From Ophioderma brevispina (Eukaryota > Echinodermata > Ophiuroidea > Amphilepidida > Ophiodermatidae), in NCBI GenBank assembly GCA_023653785.1, contig JAMKCH010043992.1:62001-126000 (forward strand): a stretch of 64,000 nt of DNA. Reading direction: 5' to 3'. The position numbers and the translations under genes were made by a program. The notes under the pieces are model-generated. The model did not search any database. It was not told where the DNA came from and saw nothing but the letters and a program-made list of their open reading frames with translations. Numbering within the stretch: position 1 is the first letter of the stretch; every line of letters starts with the position of its first letter. Positions 35,211-46,840 of this stretch are shown piece by piece.

Positions 35211-36385
35211 TTAATGTAATTGGGAGTGATATAGGACCAAGGGACTTACTGGTAGCTTATTTAACAATAGATACATGCATGACACTATAAGCTACTATTT
35301 TTCTCATTTACCTAGCTGTGAAATCTTAGGGCTAAAGGATATGTTAATGAGCGAATATGCCCCATTTTTGGTCGAACCAATATTAATTTGACAACAGTAC
35401 TCTATGGGGATTCAAAATTACGTTTTTTAAGCTCTCACTGTCAAACGGGTTGATATACTCAGCGCGAAACTTTATGAGATGGGGTTTTCGGGTGAAGGCC
35501 ATTTAGTCAAGATGAAAAATAGACTTAAATCGGGCAATCCCCCTTTAACCATCTTGGTTGTGGCTACTTGGACACCCTAAAAATGCTTCTATTATAGATT
35601 CTCTGTGCCTTAAAACATATGTTTAGACACTTATTTGTGCTTCTAACTTGCCGACTTATCAAGTTATGATACAATTAGAAAATGGCGGCCATTTTTGGTC
35701 GCCATCTTAGTTTAGGATATTTGTGAGTTTTAAGTCTAAAAATAATGCCTTTAAAATTAGATTCTCTGTGCTTTAAACATATAGTCGGACACTTTGTGTG
35801 GGTGGGTGATTCTAACTTGGGTCTTGTTGGAAAGTTATGATCAAAATAGAAATGCGGCCATTTTGGACGCCATCTTGGATTTTGGAGAGAGCTCCATGGG
35901 TATTTTTTGGGGACTTTTAGTATTTTATCTAACTCATATTCCGGACCTATCCCGAAAAATTCAGCTTGTTAGGCTATTTCAGTTATAACTAATTCCTGGG
36001 CCTAATGTTGATGTTTGTGTAGATCCATTGGTCACTGATTCTAATAAGTCACTGATAATTTGAGTAGACATTTTATAATTTTTCCTAATTAATGTGCGTC
36101 TTTTACGTGGTGACCAGCTTTTCTGGATCTGGATCTGGAATCTGTATCATTTATACTCCAACAAGCAGTTTCCTGCTCACGCTAGATTGATTACCAGACA
36201 CTAACTGGTTAGGGGGTTGTGAGTTGAGTTGCATCTTTGTCCTGGTTAAAATAATATTGTTGTAGTATTTTAGTGGACATCAGTTATCCCTATGTCTGTA
36301 GCACGAATATCTAATAAAGGCCACATTTTACATGTACCATAATCTGGGCCTGTTTATGTTCTACAATCTGATTTTAATTACAAGA

Positions 36386-36612
36386 TTAAGTGTGAAAAAT
36401 TATTTGTTTATTTTTTGCTTTTCCAATTAACTGTTCCATAATATTTTGACAAATGATCTCCTCGTCCCCCAATCGGAACGGAACTGCTGGTGAAGTCATT
36501 AGAAGATCGGTCTTCCATAAATCGCCTTCAACACAATCTGTTCCTTCAGCATTCATAAGAATTAGTTGACAATGGAAGTAACCATTAGTCGAATAAGAAA
36601 ACAAATTAAACT
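36386..36612 (-). CDS. Candidate terminal exon, unrecognised protein (doubtful)
   Basis: On the minus strand a TTGATTACAG acceptor-like site at 36,613-36,622 is followed by an open frame to a TAA at 36,386. It includes YFHCQLILMNAEGTDCVEGD and then PAVPFRLGDEEIICQNIMEQ, and ends KNKQIIFHT. The amino-acid mix looks coding, and the frame is intact after the acceptor. I do not recognise the family. No partner exon can be linked with confidence, although protein-like minus-strand fragments occur at 37.3-38.4 kb. Confidence 0.3.
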
Positions 36613-36622
36613 GTAATCAAGT

Positions 36623-39600
36623 TAGAGTTACATTAAGGTGCGTGTAGTGCATTTTTTTCCGACTAGTCGTTCATTTTAGATAACAGTGTCAGATCGTGTG
36701 GTAGACGCGAAATAACCGCAGGCCAAGTGTACACTAAACATCTTACTTGTACACTAGACTGGGAGCAGGGAGGGCAAAGAATGGACCGGAATAGAAGAAA
36801 TTATGTTTCTTACTTCAATGTGTATATTATTGTTAGGGTGCTTTGCTTATTAGCTACCTGTACTTGTGTATAGGTGTACCATCTTTTGTCAGTCAATTTG
36901 TCACAACTATATTGGGCAAAATGTCATACGATGATTGTCTTGAATTGGCCAAAATCATCGGGGTTTTCATTGAGATCATCCTAGACTACTCACAGCTTAC
37001 TTCGTCTGAGATAATTTGAATACAGAATCTTGCCGCCTTTGATAATCTTCACAATGAGAAGTCAAGGGCCTCTTGGAAATTAGGATCATTGTTTCAGCGA
37101 GGAAACTTGTGGATATTATGACAAACTGAGACATGGTCATAATCAACTTTAAATAGTTTACAAGAGCTAAGGAATGCTTATGGTTCCTTGATGTTATATA
37201 CGAGTTATTTGGTTTGAAAATCTTTATGCGGTTTTGTTTTAAACGTTTGAAATAGTCTATTTTATGGACACATGAATGTTATTGATAGCCTACTGCAGCC
37301 TTGCCTCAAGAAGTGATTCTCTGGTTTGCTGGTTCTGAAAGATAATTTTTTCTTCATTTCTTGGACAGTTCATGATGTCGGTAATCTTTTGGCCATTTCC
37401 CATAAATTATCAACATGTTGGCCACCAGATTGCTTCCATTCGTCACCACGATAATAAACAATTAAACCAACGTTATTATAGCAGAGTTATCTGGTACATA
37501 GACATTTTCTACAAATTCCCAAACACAAAACAATGTTGCCTTCAAATAGATTTGAGATCAGGTTAAAGCCATCGTTCATAAAATATCGGCTACTTCACTC
37601 AATATTCTCAGCAATGCTGTCAATACTTCACTTTGAGTGAGGAAATCGGACTAATTATTACTTACTATCAAAACGGAACTTGCTGAAGTATAATGCGCCG
37701 AGTTGACTAACCAAAAGGCAGATGGTACAGTATACGTCGGCATTACCAATATTCCCATCATCCTATTGTGATTTCCTCTTGGGCGGTAAATCTAGACATT
37801 AGGAACAGATTTTGCCTCCAATAGAATAATAGTTTATACTGGTTCGCCTAGTCCTATATATGATCACCATTATCATCTGGGAAGCGCAGTTTTTCTATCT
37901 CCTCAATCAGTTCATTGTGTCACGAAATTTGGAGGCATTAATTATTGGGAATGGTTTCCTTTTGGGCATAATCGTGTTTATGAATTATATATGAGATTGA
38001 CATTCGCTAAATAAGAAAGTATGCCTGGAATACTGCTACGGAACACCTTGAAGATATGCGGCACAATACCTCGCGGACTCGACATCTGTGCTAGTGAAGG
38101 TTTTCTTTTCATTTTACGTGATCTAAGTCAATCATGTAGGCGTTTGGTGTTTGCTTTACCCATTATCTTAACAATTTTATGTGGTGTACGAGCCACATTC
38201 AATTCATCGTGTAGTTTGTTATTATCCAGATACTTTTCTTCTTCACATCCTTTAGAAAGGGAGAACTATCTTTGACATGTGAAAGAAATACAGTACTAAA
38301 AATGCGGCTTGCATTTCATATATTACGACAATCACTTAGAACATGCGAAAGCGCCTTCTTAGTGTGTTATTTCTCGAGTAAGTCTTCAAAACCAAAGGAT
38401 ATAAGCTTACTGTTAATTGAGAATAAAAATCCTACGTTTCTTCTATATCGTAAGACTTTAAATATTTGAAATTTATAAAATGTTATGGAATATTTTACAA
38501 TAAAAAAGACGTTTATGTTTTGAATTTTTAAACCACACGTTGTCTTTTACCTCCGCTCGAACTGTTTAATCTACATACTGATCCCGAAAATAATCCATTT
38601 TGCTGAAGCAATACCTGTGATGAATATCTTAATATATTAGTCCCAGGCAATACTCATGGCCATGTTTTGGACTTGTGTACTCTACATGTTAACCTTTAAT
38701 TATTTACGTTTGACGGTTAATTTTGTTTAGATTGGTGTGTAAAAATTTAACTTGATTGATTAACTAATTAAGGAAATAATGCTTAACATTACATTCAATT
38801 TAACGTTTGGCTCGGTAGTTTGAGCTCGTTGTATTCTAATTGTATTTTATGGAACCGATAAATTCGCAATGCAAATGTCACATCAATTACTCTCAATTAT
38901 CAAAAATCGTACTTCGCAACGCTCCAGGGTGCACTTAAACTAAAATTGCATACTTTATACAATTTGAATACAGATTCATATATTAACCTTACAGAATTTT
39001 AGCTACTGTCGCATAGTGCGTTCAACAACCTTGCTTATAATCGATCAATGTCTATTATTTAATCATTATAATCTGCGGGTTTCGTGCTCCATTACCCTTC
39101 GTCAATATAAAGCGATGTACACACAAAACGACTCTATGCTAAGCAAAAGGATGTATCTGACTTTTTAGCTTATCCAGCAAATATGCACCCGTGTGACACG
39201 GTTATTGGATAAATTGTGGGTCACAAAGTCACCATTAAAGCTAGTATGAACTACAAGCTCAATGCAAGGGACGTAGTTTGTTTTGTTCTTGTTTTAGTGT
39301 CTTGGATATTTGCTTGCAACGCAATATCGCTGTGAACAAATGTATAAACCTACTTCAGAAACTCGTGACATACATCACAAATCCATTACCTTAAAAACTA
39401 ATTCAAATGAAATAATAGATGTTGATGATCTTTTCAGCAGAACCCTTTAATACCATACACATGGTAAAAGGCCTCTTTAGAAACCTTCCGTCCGAATTGG
39501 TCATCTTGGGGGTTCAGTCGGAACTCCTGGTCTTCATTTGATATCGTTTAGTAAGGTACCTAAAGCCACTCCTAAGTGTCCTTCTTTACTTTTACTTAAA

Positions 39601-39676
39601 ACCACCTCGTATTATATGTACTTCTAATTCAACCTCGGTTCGTTAAATGTCATTTTATCCCAATATTATATTTCAA
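36623..39676. other. No gene supported; possible decayed minus-strand coding relics
   Basis: Minus-strand frames between 37,360 and 38,280 contain protein-like pieces separated by stops. Examples are ELNVARTPHKIVKIMGKANT (near 38,190), ELIEEIEKLRFPDDNGD (near 37,890) and VYYRGDEWKQSGGQHVDNLW (near 37,440). Plus-strand frames at 38,021-38,275 and 38,272-38,469 also exist. None can be assigned to a family. A degraded transposon or retro-copy is possible, and so is chance. Confidence 0.2.
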
Positions 39677-39715
39677 TTAATTTGCAAATTCAGAAAATCT
39701 TAAAAAATCATCAAA
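39677..39715 (-). mobile_element. Fragment of dispersed repeat family R3
   Basis: AATTTGCAAATTCAGAAAAT followed by an AATCATCAAAAA block repeats 43,017-43,060 almost exactly. Only this ~40-bp piece is present. Confidence 0.55.
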
Positions 39716-40003
39716 AATTTTTTTTTTGCATATTGTAATATTAGGGAGTTAGGATGGAGCTGGGCAGTCTGACCAGCCCACTTCCAGGCAAGACAAAAAT
39801 TAACTTTCTAAGCTTTTTGAGATGAGGCAATCTTTGTATCTCATCAAAGACATTTCCTAAAAAAAAGATAATCTTTAAATCGCTTGATATTTTAAAAAAT
39901 TGCAACATAAGGTAGTTTCCAATGACGTCATTAAATGGCACATTTTTGAAGAGCGCTCCATTTTTGCAATTTTATATTTTGGCACGAGTTACGTTGATGA
40001 TTT

Positions 40004-40290
40004 GGGAGGGCGGGCTGGTGTAGTGGCTCATTCCACTCGCCTTTCACCAATGCGGCCAGGGTTCAATCCCTTGTGGAGCCTGTGTCGTCACGTGAATTTG
40101 GTTGCCGATTCATACCCGTCCTCGCAGGTTTTTCTCCGAGTACTTCGTTTCCTCCCGCTCAAAATCCCTTCCTTGTCGTTTCTGGATATACTCGTTGTTT
40201 TGTAGCAACCTAAGGCGCTCCACAGCGGGGTCCTGAGCACTTCGGTGGAATTGTCGCGCGTTATAAGAATTAAAAAATATTTTAAAAAAT
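40004..40290 (+). mobile_element. tRNA-derived SINE family 2, copy 2
   Basis: Box A-like GGTGTAGTGGCTCATTCC (about 40,016) and box B-like GGGTTCAATCCC (about 40,059) form a tRNA-like head. The body has GAATTTGGTTGCCG, a TCTCCGAGTACTTCGTTTCC block, TTGTAGCAACCTAAGGCGCT and a GCGCGTTATAAGAAT end, followed by an A/T-rich tail. This body layout is common to deeply conserved invertebrate SINEs. Assignment to a named domain such as Nin-DC would need a library search. Confidence 0.85.
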
Positions 40291-41588
40291 ATTAAATACG
40301 TTGGTGATTGTCTAGGAAAATATACCTGGGAACGAGAATGCTAGAAAATGCGTATTTATCATAAATTAAGCGATTTTGTAATTAAAATTTGGATCGCAGA
40401 TTGGACTTAACGGCAGAGCTGGAAATGCTACGTTTATGTCCGTCCATGATGAAATAGTGCCACCTCGAGAAAATAACCTCTAACTGGATTTGCCTGAACC
40501 AATAAAACAACTAATGGATGAGCGTAGACACGTACATGGCCCTACTTCCCGGCTATTTCACATTGGAAGGCCGTTTCCAGCAGCCGTTGAATTATTATCG
40601 GGGATCCCGATAATAATTATTCTAATTACAAAATTCCTTCGTTTGTGAAACACAGACATTTTCGAGCTTAACCATTCACAGGTGTGGTTTACTAGCCAGT
40701 TACCAATGCAACCGTGTAAAAATCTCAATTTTTTTGAAAAATTGGGGGCGCTCTTCAAACAAAATGTGCTAATATTGCTTTAATGTGAGATCCAATTGGA
40801 TAATGTCATCTCACGTTAGACATTGGGAAGACTAGCTGTTAAGTATAAATATAGCTGAGCTTACTAAAAAGGATTGCCAGTAATTTTGATCTGCAGAGTC
40901 GGTAGATCAGAGCAGTATTACTACCAGAATTTATATTTATTTTGCTACCATATGAGCAAAAGGGCTAGTTAGTTTGCTGTCGTAGTTGAAGCCAAAAGAG
41001 CTGCAGTTATTGTAATCCAAAAGATAACCTTTTGTAGTCCTAAGGGTGGACATAAGCTGCTGGACAGCATTATCTTCAGGACTGTTCCGAAAATGGAGAT
41101 TAAATATTTTACTGAAGAAGATTCCCATGGATTTATATCGTGGAATATTGACACTGTATGCTTTTATTTAGGAGTTTTTGCTGTGAGGAAATATCATTGT
41201 TGAACTGCAAGGCATGTTTTAATTCTGGACATGAGTCACTACATTAGAGTGGACATTTAATTAAGATTGAAAAATCTTAAGAACATTTCTGTGTATTGAT
41301 CGTGATCACCATTGTAATTGTTTTGGACATTTCAAATTCTTGAATCAATTGTTTTATCAAATAAAAAAATAAAAGACATTCTGTTATTACGTAAAATTCC
41401 GATCATTTGTGCACACGGCTCATTTGTTTGTGTTTAAAGGGTATCTCTGACCTTGGCATCCAAGAGCTGTCGCATCAGTATCCTTATCATTTTCTGTACA
41501 CGTGACTTACGGCTTAACGTCTCTCCCGTTATCGATTCCTTCTCGAGGTTTATCATCACGATACCGGGCTCGATACCAAACAACCCAT
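40291..41588. other. No gene supported
   Basis: Non-coding sequence. The short palindrome TTATTATCGGGGATCCCGATAATAA-type (centre near 40,605) is notable but isolated. Confidence 0.4.
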
Positions 41589-41589
41589 G

Positions 41590-41625
<36 letters not shown>
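41589..41625. repeat. (GA)n microsatellite
   Basis: About 18 GA units with one GG interruption. Open frames across it on both strands (RERERE / SLSLSL) are repeat artefacts. Confidence 0.95.
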
Positions 41626-42720
41626 CGATAGGAATTCATATACAGCTGCTGCCAATTACATTCGGAATTTGGTACTCTAATAAATTCCAACAAGTGTATG
41701 GCCTGGGGGTGAAGAGTGTACCTTATTGAATGAACAACCACCTTAAATAGTAAACCAGGCTCACGCTCTACCTTCATTCCCTGGTCTTGATTGAGGGTGA
41801 TAATGTACTGAACGTGCCTTGCCGCGTTGGCGCAACGTAGCTTGGTAACTCCGATGATTGAAAGTTTTGAAGGTGGCTGCACCATAATGACATTTCTGAA
41901 AAGACTTACTGCTGAAACCTATTCTTTTTAGTCGATTGGGTATGAATGGTAAATGTTTAAATTTAACCAAATTTGTCCTAATTTTGAAATCAACCTTTAT
42001 AAAAAAAAAAACGCTCAATTTTAAAATTTGAATTTTAATTTTATAGGATTTTAAGTTTTTCATACTTCAGATATTTTTCCTATAAACGTATACATTACAA
42101 TGCCCAAAGGCTCCTATCCTTCGGATACAATTTACGTGATTTTATCCTACTTCATAAGACAAATAGTTCGGACACAGTTGTAAATTTGACAGTGTTTCTT
42201 TATTATGTTTTTAGAGTTTTGAAAAGTATCAATGGACGTGCCACTCCGATAAAAGCTAATAAATAGGATAGCTGGATAGGATACATACGTACGTAACCAC
42301 ATGGTAACTTCTATATAGGCATGTTCTCTTATTAAATAAATCCATGAAGTCAGCCATAGTTAACATGTTGCTATCTTCCTTAGATACAATTAAGGAAGTT
42401 GGTATGATACTTTGGCGTCTTTGAAAATTATAAAAATCATCAGTAATCCACAACGAAATGCTACCTAGGAGATGACATGATGAAATCAGCACTAATTAAT
42501 ATATCCAACTGGTTGAATAGCGCCACCAAAATGCTAATTATGCTAAATAGCATAATCACGCCAGCACTATTGGATTTGTGTCCACCAAAATATCGACTGA
42601 TATTTAGACAATTACATAAAATTTTGGGCCAAAATAATTCACCGTTGAGAAATGGCGCCCGAAAACCAAATATTAGTCCGTGGACCCCCCCCCCATACAC
42701 TTAAGTGTTAATGTTTTTAA

Positions 42721-42997
42721 AGGTCCCAGAAACAAAGAGAAATGATGTGGTTTGTGTCAAGTCTACAGGAGGGACTAGAAGCATCATATTTTGTGTTGGT
42801 GATGACACATGAAACTATTGATTTTTCAGAGGTAATAGCAAATCCCAGGTGACTGGTGTGAATCTACACTGACTGACTGAAATCATAGTTCACAAGTGAT
42901 GTCATGGTAGTGTATTCTTTTCTCTGGGCCCTGTTTATTGGAATGGAATGTCCCATAAAGATGTGGAGTAGGTTTGTCATCTCATTTCCTGGGACCT
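42721..42997. mobile_element. 277-bp MITE with TTAA duplication
   Basis: TTAA (42,717-42,720) is followed by AGGTCCCAGAAAC. The right end reads TTTCCTGGGACCT followed by TTAA (42,998-43,001). The terminal inverted repeats are about 13 bp. The layout (TTAA, then AGGT) equals that of the MITE at 34,856-35,210. It abuts an R3 copy on its right side. Confidence 0.75.
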
Positions 42998-43002
42998 TTA
43001 AA

Positions 43003-43269
43003 TAAAGGCACTATCAGTAATTTGCAAATTCAGAAAATCGAAAAAAAATCATCAAAAAACATTTAGGTATCCTAACATACCCTACAAATGATAAGACCAA
43101 AACCAACCTAATAAGGACAAAATCGGACATTTTAGTCATTACTGTCCGTAGGGACACTTGATGCAACACGTAATTGAATAGAGATTCATATATTTCATAG
43201 ACCTTTCTTTTTCTTCCCTCTCTGTCAATTTTTCAGTTTGAAAAAAAAAATTATGAGAGTTCTACAGAC
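43003..43269 (-). mobile_element. Dispersed repeat family R3, copy 2
   Basis: Inverted relative to 5,877-6,165 and collinear with it across about 270 bp. It begins on the plus strand with TAAAGGCACTATCAG and ends GAGAGTTCTACAGAC. Confidence 0.7.
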
Positions 43270-43347
43270 TTATCCTTTACTTTTAAGCTAGTCCTGTATA
43301 TTTCAAATATTTTAACTATTCGGGTGGATCACGGACAGTATCTTAAT

Positions 43348-43540
43348 CATCGTCGTCGTCGTCCTCCTCCTCATCATCACACAGATCAACCGTCGTCGTC
43401 AAGCATAGCACAGCAGCAGCAGCATTATCATCATCATCAGGCAGCAGGCAGCTTCATCATCCGCATCATCATCATCAGCATCATCATCATCATCTATCCT
43501 CTTCCTCCTTCTTCCTCCTCCTTACCTCCTCCTCCTCCCC
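43348..43540. repeat. Mixed trinucleotide repeat tract (CGT/CCT/ATC)n
   Basis: Runs of GTC, CTC and ATC triplets create a frame rich in Arg, His, Ser, Gln, Ile and Pro (43,324-43,569). It lacks an ATG at its start and any non-repetitive domain, so I treat it as simple repeat. Confidence 0.8.
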
Positions 43541-45000
43541 GGTTGGACACTTGTAACAACACACTTTAAATTACTATAAACGTCAAATAAAAGCGACTTC
43601 AAATAGATCGATAAGTGCATGTTCTTCATTACCTCAACAGTCATTTATATCATTCAATCCGCCTTGATTACTGTAAGAAGACCACTAGTTTATAGTATTC
43701 AATGATGGCATTTGTCCTAAATGCACACAACAAGCTCATAGACTTGTGAAGTAGCATCTTAAATGTCATTTATGTATTTAAACTTGATTTACACGTACCA
43801 TTACGATGTTTCCGGGTGACACAACCTGACATCAAACAGATTAACAGCACCCTTGTTATTTTAACTACTGATATTCCATACTTACGTTAAAATCCATTAA
43901 ACATTTACTGCGAGTGTTTTGATCAATTGAAGCGGTTATCTCTTTTATCCCTTTTCAAATTAGGTGCCAACTCAATTCTTGTTCTTATTTAGTTTGGCGC
44001 GTTGAGTCGTGTATCCAAAAGATTATTAGGGCATAGCAATCTTTAGGATTTCGCTCGAAATACGAGTGACCTGCGGCAAACTAATTGTAAAACCCTGTTC
44101 GAGGTACAAAGCTTACAACAACATAAGCAAACCGTATATTTTCATCGACAAAATAAAATCTACAAAATCATTTTTGTTATAGTAGTACAAACATATCCAC
44201 TAATTGGTCAGTGGTGTTTAAGATGGCCCCTTATGAGCCACGGTCATTCAGGGACTCTCTCAACACAAGCAACTTGTGATGGTAGAAATATTCTTTTCAA
44301 GACTGTAGCTTACAAAGTGCTAATATAAATACGTGTGTCTGACGGGAAATGTAAGATGAGGGGATTAAGGGGGTGTTTAGGTAATATCCGGACGATAATG
44401 CAAATGGAAGATACTTGTAACGGAATGGGATTAAGGTGCCGTGGGATGTAACAATAATTATCATGGTCCATAATTGAGCGTTTTGGAAGGAGTGTATTGG
44501 TTGCACATTCAAAATTAGTCATCATTTTAGACTTATATTATTAGGTCATCGTAATTAAAATACTGCGGTATATTCGAGTTAAGTATGGGATTAACTCTAA
44601 ATTTTGATATCCCCGTTGAAAATGATTTCGCTTAATTACCAAAGTTTTCAGTTTTAACAGTTTAACAGTTTTCAAAAAGATGTAGTAAATATTACTCAAA
44701 TTTTATGCAATAACATCCATATTCCCATTTAATAGATATGTGGTCAAATAAAATCATGTTTATACATGCACAATCGGTCCCCACTGCACATAATTTTTAT
44801 TATACCTATTAACTTCGCTTAATACTAAGGGCATGGCATTCAATAAAATAGATACAACTTTAATTCATCTCTTCGTGTAATGACTTGAGGATACAAAATA
44901 GTCATACCTATGCAAAATTGAAATATCTGAGTAGCGCATACGTTATGCCACCTTGACGAAGTTATATGCAGTCACAGGACACGTTTTGAGAATGTGCGAA
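43541..45000. other. No gene seen
   Basis: AT-rich non-coding sequence without recognisable repeats. Confidence 0.4.
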
Positions 45001-45002
45001 AA

Positions 45003-45235
45003 GATGGCCAATTTGACTGCAAATATAGTCATTTTGACTCTAGTTTTATAAGTACATGTTATTCTAAAGGTAGTCAATTTGACTGTAGTGTACTGTTAAC
45101 AGTTCATCTTATTTCTAAGCCAGTCATTTTGACTATGGTTTTAGCAGTCCGTGTTGTCCCAAAGATAGTAAATTTGATTGTAGTTTTATTAGGTCATGTT
45201 TTCCCAAATTTGTGGAATTCAATTGTTATCAGTTG
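45003..45235. repeat. Degenerate minisatellite, 45-50 bp unit, about 5 copies
   Basis: Units start at about 45,005, 45,027, 45,072, 45,122 and 45,167. Each begins AGTCAATTTGACTGTAG-like and runs through a TTTTA..AG / CATGTT / CCAAA-type tail. The first copy is partial. The overlapping 121-codon open frame (44,994-45,359) is repeat-derived and has no known domain. Confidence 0.7.
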
Positions 45236-45664
45236 TTATCAATATGCATCTCATATGCTTCTTTTAAAAAACGATTCTGCACTTATACCAGCTTTGTCAG
45301 TGCTTATGGATGTTACATCATTATGCAGTCAGAAAAATATTAAATTTTGCCTGCTTTAGTGAATAACATTGCCATAAAATATGATTTTTTTTATTTTTAG
45401 GGGAAGGACATTCTATAACACTCTCTTGAAAACTGTATCGAATTTATTTATGCTCTGAGGACGAAAGAAATTATCTTTCACTAATTCCTAAAATCTGCCA
45501 CGTGTTTTGAAATAATTTAAAACAATGTATCCAAATTATTTGAACACGCAACACCACTATGGGTTTTTAATAGCAAAAGTGTATATTCCAAGCTCACCAG
45601 TCACCCAAACACAACATAATCTTGAACCATCGAGTTCTATTTATTTCAAGACATTGTCAAAGAA

Positions 45665-45709
<45 letters not shown>
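45665..45709. repeat. (CT)n microsatellite
   Basis: About 22 CT units with one TTT interruption. Confidence 0.95.
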
Positions 45710-45714
<5 letters not shown>

Positions 45715-46389
45715 AGGTACATTTTTGCACGGCATTCCGCACACCTACAATACGAGTCTGACTTGAATTCTTATCCCATTCTTTTTCGACCCATAGCAAG
45801 AAACGACGATATTATATATCAACAAAATTATGAATACAGAAATGTTACAGTATCTATCCGTTGAGTGACATTTTTAAAGTTGTTATCAAGAAAAAAATAT
45901 AAATTCCTGAAAATGGAATTATAAAATGCACCCCTACTACATTCCGGCTTTCATATATCTCAAATTTCCGTCTTCTTACCTGCACGGTAAATATTTGCAT
46001 GTATCTGTATGTATTTGTAAATATATGAGCCTAGGGCTGATGATCATGTTTTGTAGAGCAAGACGTTTCCTTTTCATGATTGTATAGTTGACTGACACCA
46101 TGTAATACCTAGCGCATACAGGCGTCATGCAACAAGTAATTCAAAATTACAGTCTCAAGAAGAAGAAGAAAAATGTATCCAAAAATATCAATCTTTTTCA
46201 ATTTTACTACAGCATTGCTAATTATAACAAGCAAAATAACGTGGTTCAAATACACACAAATATACTTAGTCTAAGGTCATCGTCTTTTATTAAGCTTGAT
46301 TGATTGACTTATAGTCAATACTCCAAATAAAAAAGGGACCGCAACATTAGTTTACCAGGGGCATGGACAGTCCCCAGACCATTTTCGGC

Positions 46390-46840
46390 GGGGGATCAAC
46401 TTTAAAAGGGAAAGATATAGTTGAGAGTGGATATAACTTGAAGACAAGTGTCAATAATTAATTTGAACAACCGATTCGGAACAGCTTCTTTTTCTAGAGA
46501 TGCACAAATAACCTTTTTAATTTCCTCTTTCAAGGCTAGTTCAGAAGCTGGTTCTTCAGATTGGTAGGAATTGTCAAGATTTTATTTGAATTTAATTCTG
46601 CGCTGCAAATTCATTTGCAAGAGTAGCATGTGAAGGGAAAGATTGCTGAAAAGATCCAACCGTCTTTGACACAGATTTGGTGTCAGAAGATTTCACTTTA
46701 TTAGCAAAATGTTCTCTTTTGGCCGTAGATTATTTTAGAGGTTACATTGATCAACATAGAGAATGCAATGGACCTCTGAGCAAGTTTTCCGCCAAATTTT
46801 CTCATGTCGTCTGCGTTTATACCAAAGCTAGCGCAGCCTA
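46390..46840 (-). pseudogene. Possible decayed coding relic, family unknown
   Basis: The minus strand from 46,838 reads GCASFGINADDMRKFGGKLA and continues QRSIAFSMLINVTSKIIYGQ to a stop near 46,700. Frame-shifted continuations read SSDTKSVSKTVGSFQQSF (about 46,680) and LALKEEIKKVICASLEKEAV (about 46,540-46,480). The composition is protein-like and the fragments are collinear, suggesting an old coding sequence broken by frameshifts. I do not recognise the family, and chance is not excluded. Confidence 0.25.

Larger units (their letters stand above)
31385..36005. mobile_element. Foldback element 2: 4.6 kb with long arms of tandem YY1-like units
   Basis: The left end (AATAGC, then CAAGCTGAATTGTTCAGGAT, then AGTCCCCAAA, then GAGCTCTCTCCAAA) is inverted at the right end (35,885-35,975: TTTGGAGAGAGCTC, then GGGGACTTTTAGTATTTTAT, then ATCCCGAAAAATTCAGCTTG). 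The left arm contains units of about 155-165 bp beginning near 31,503, 31,668, 31,829 and 31,981, with a decayed fifth near 32,130. Each unit has a GATGGCG-type motif, AAAATGGCCGCCATTTT, CTTTGCAACCA, GAAATACAAATAA, AGTGTCC, AAGGCACA and GAAGTCATT. The right arm has two to three inverted units (motifs near 35,690 and 35,860). The interior is occupied by a LINE remnant, an AT microsatellite and a TTAA MITE. No transposase was found. Confidence 0.82.

Noticed and set aside
41434..41729. RERERE and SLSLSL frames
   Set aside because: Produced by the GA microsatellite read on both strands.
43324..43569. His/Ser/Pro/Ile-rich 81-codon protein
   Set aside because: It follows from triplet simple repeats and has no ATG at the start.
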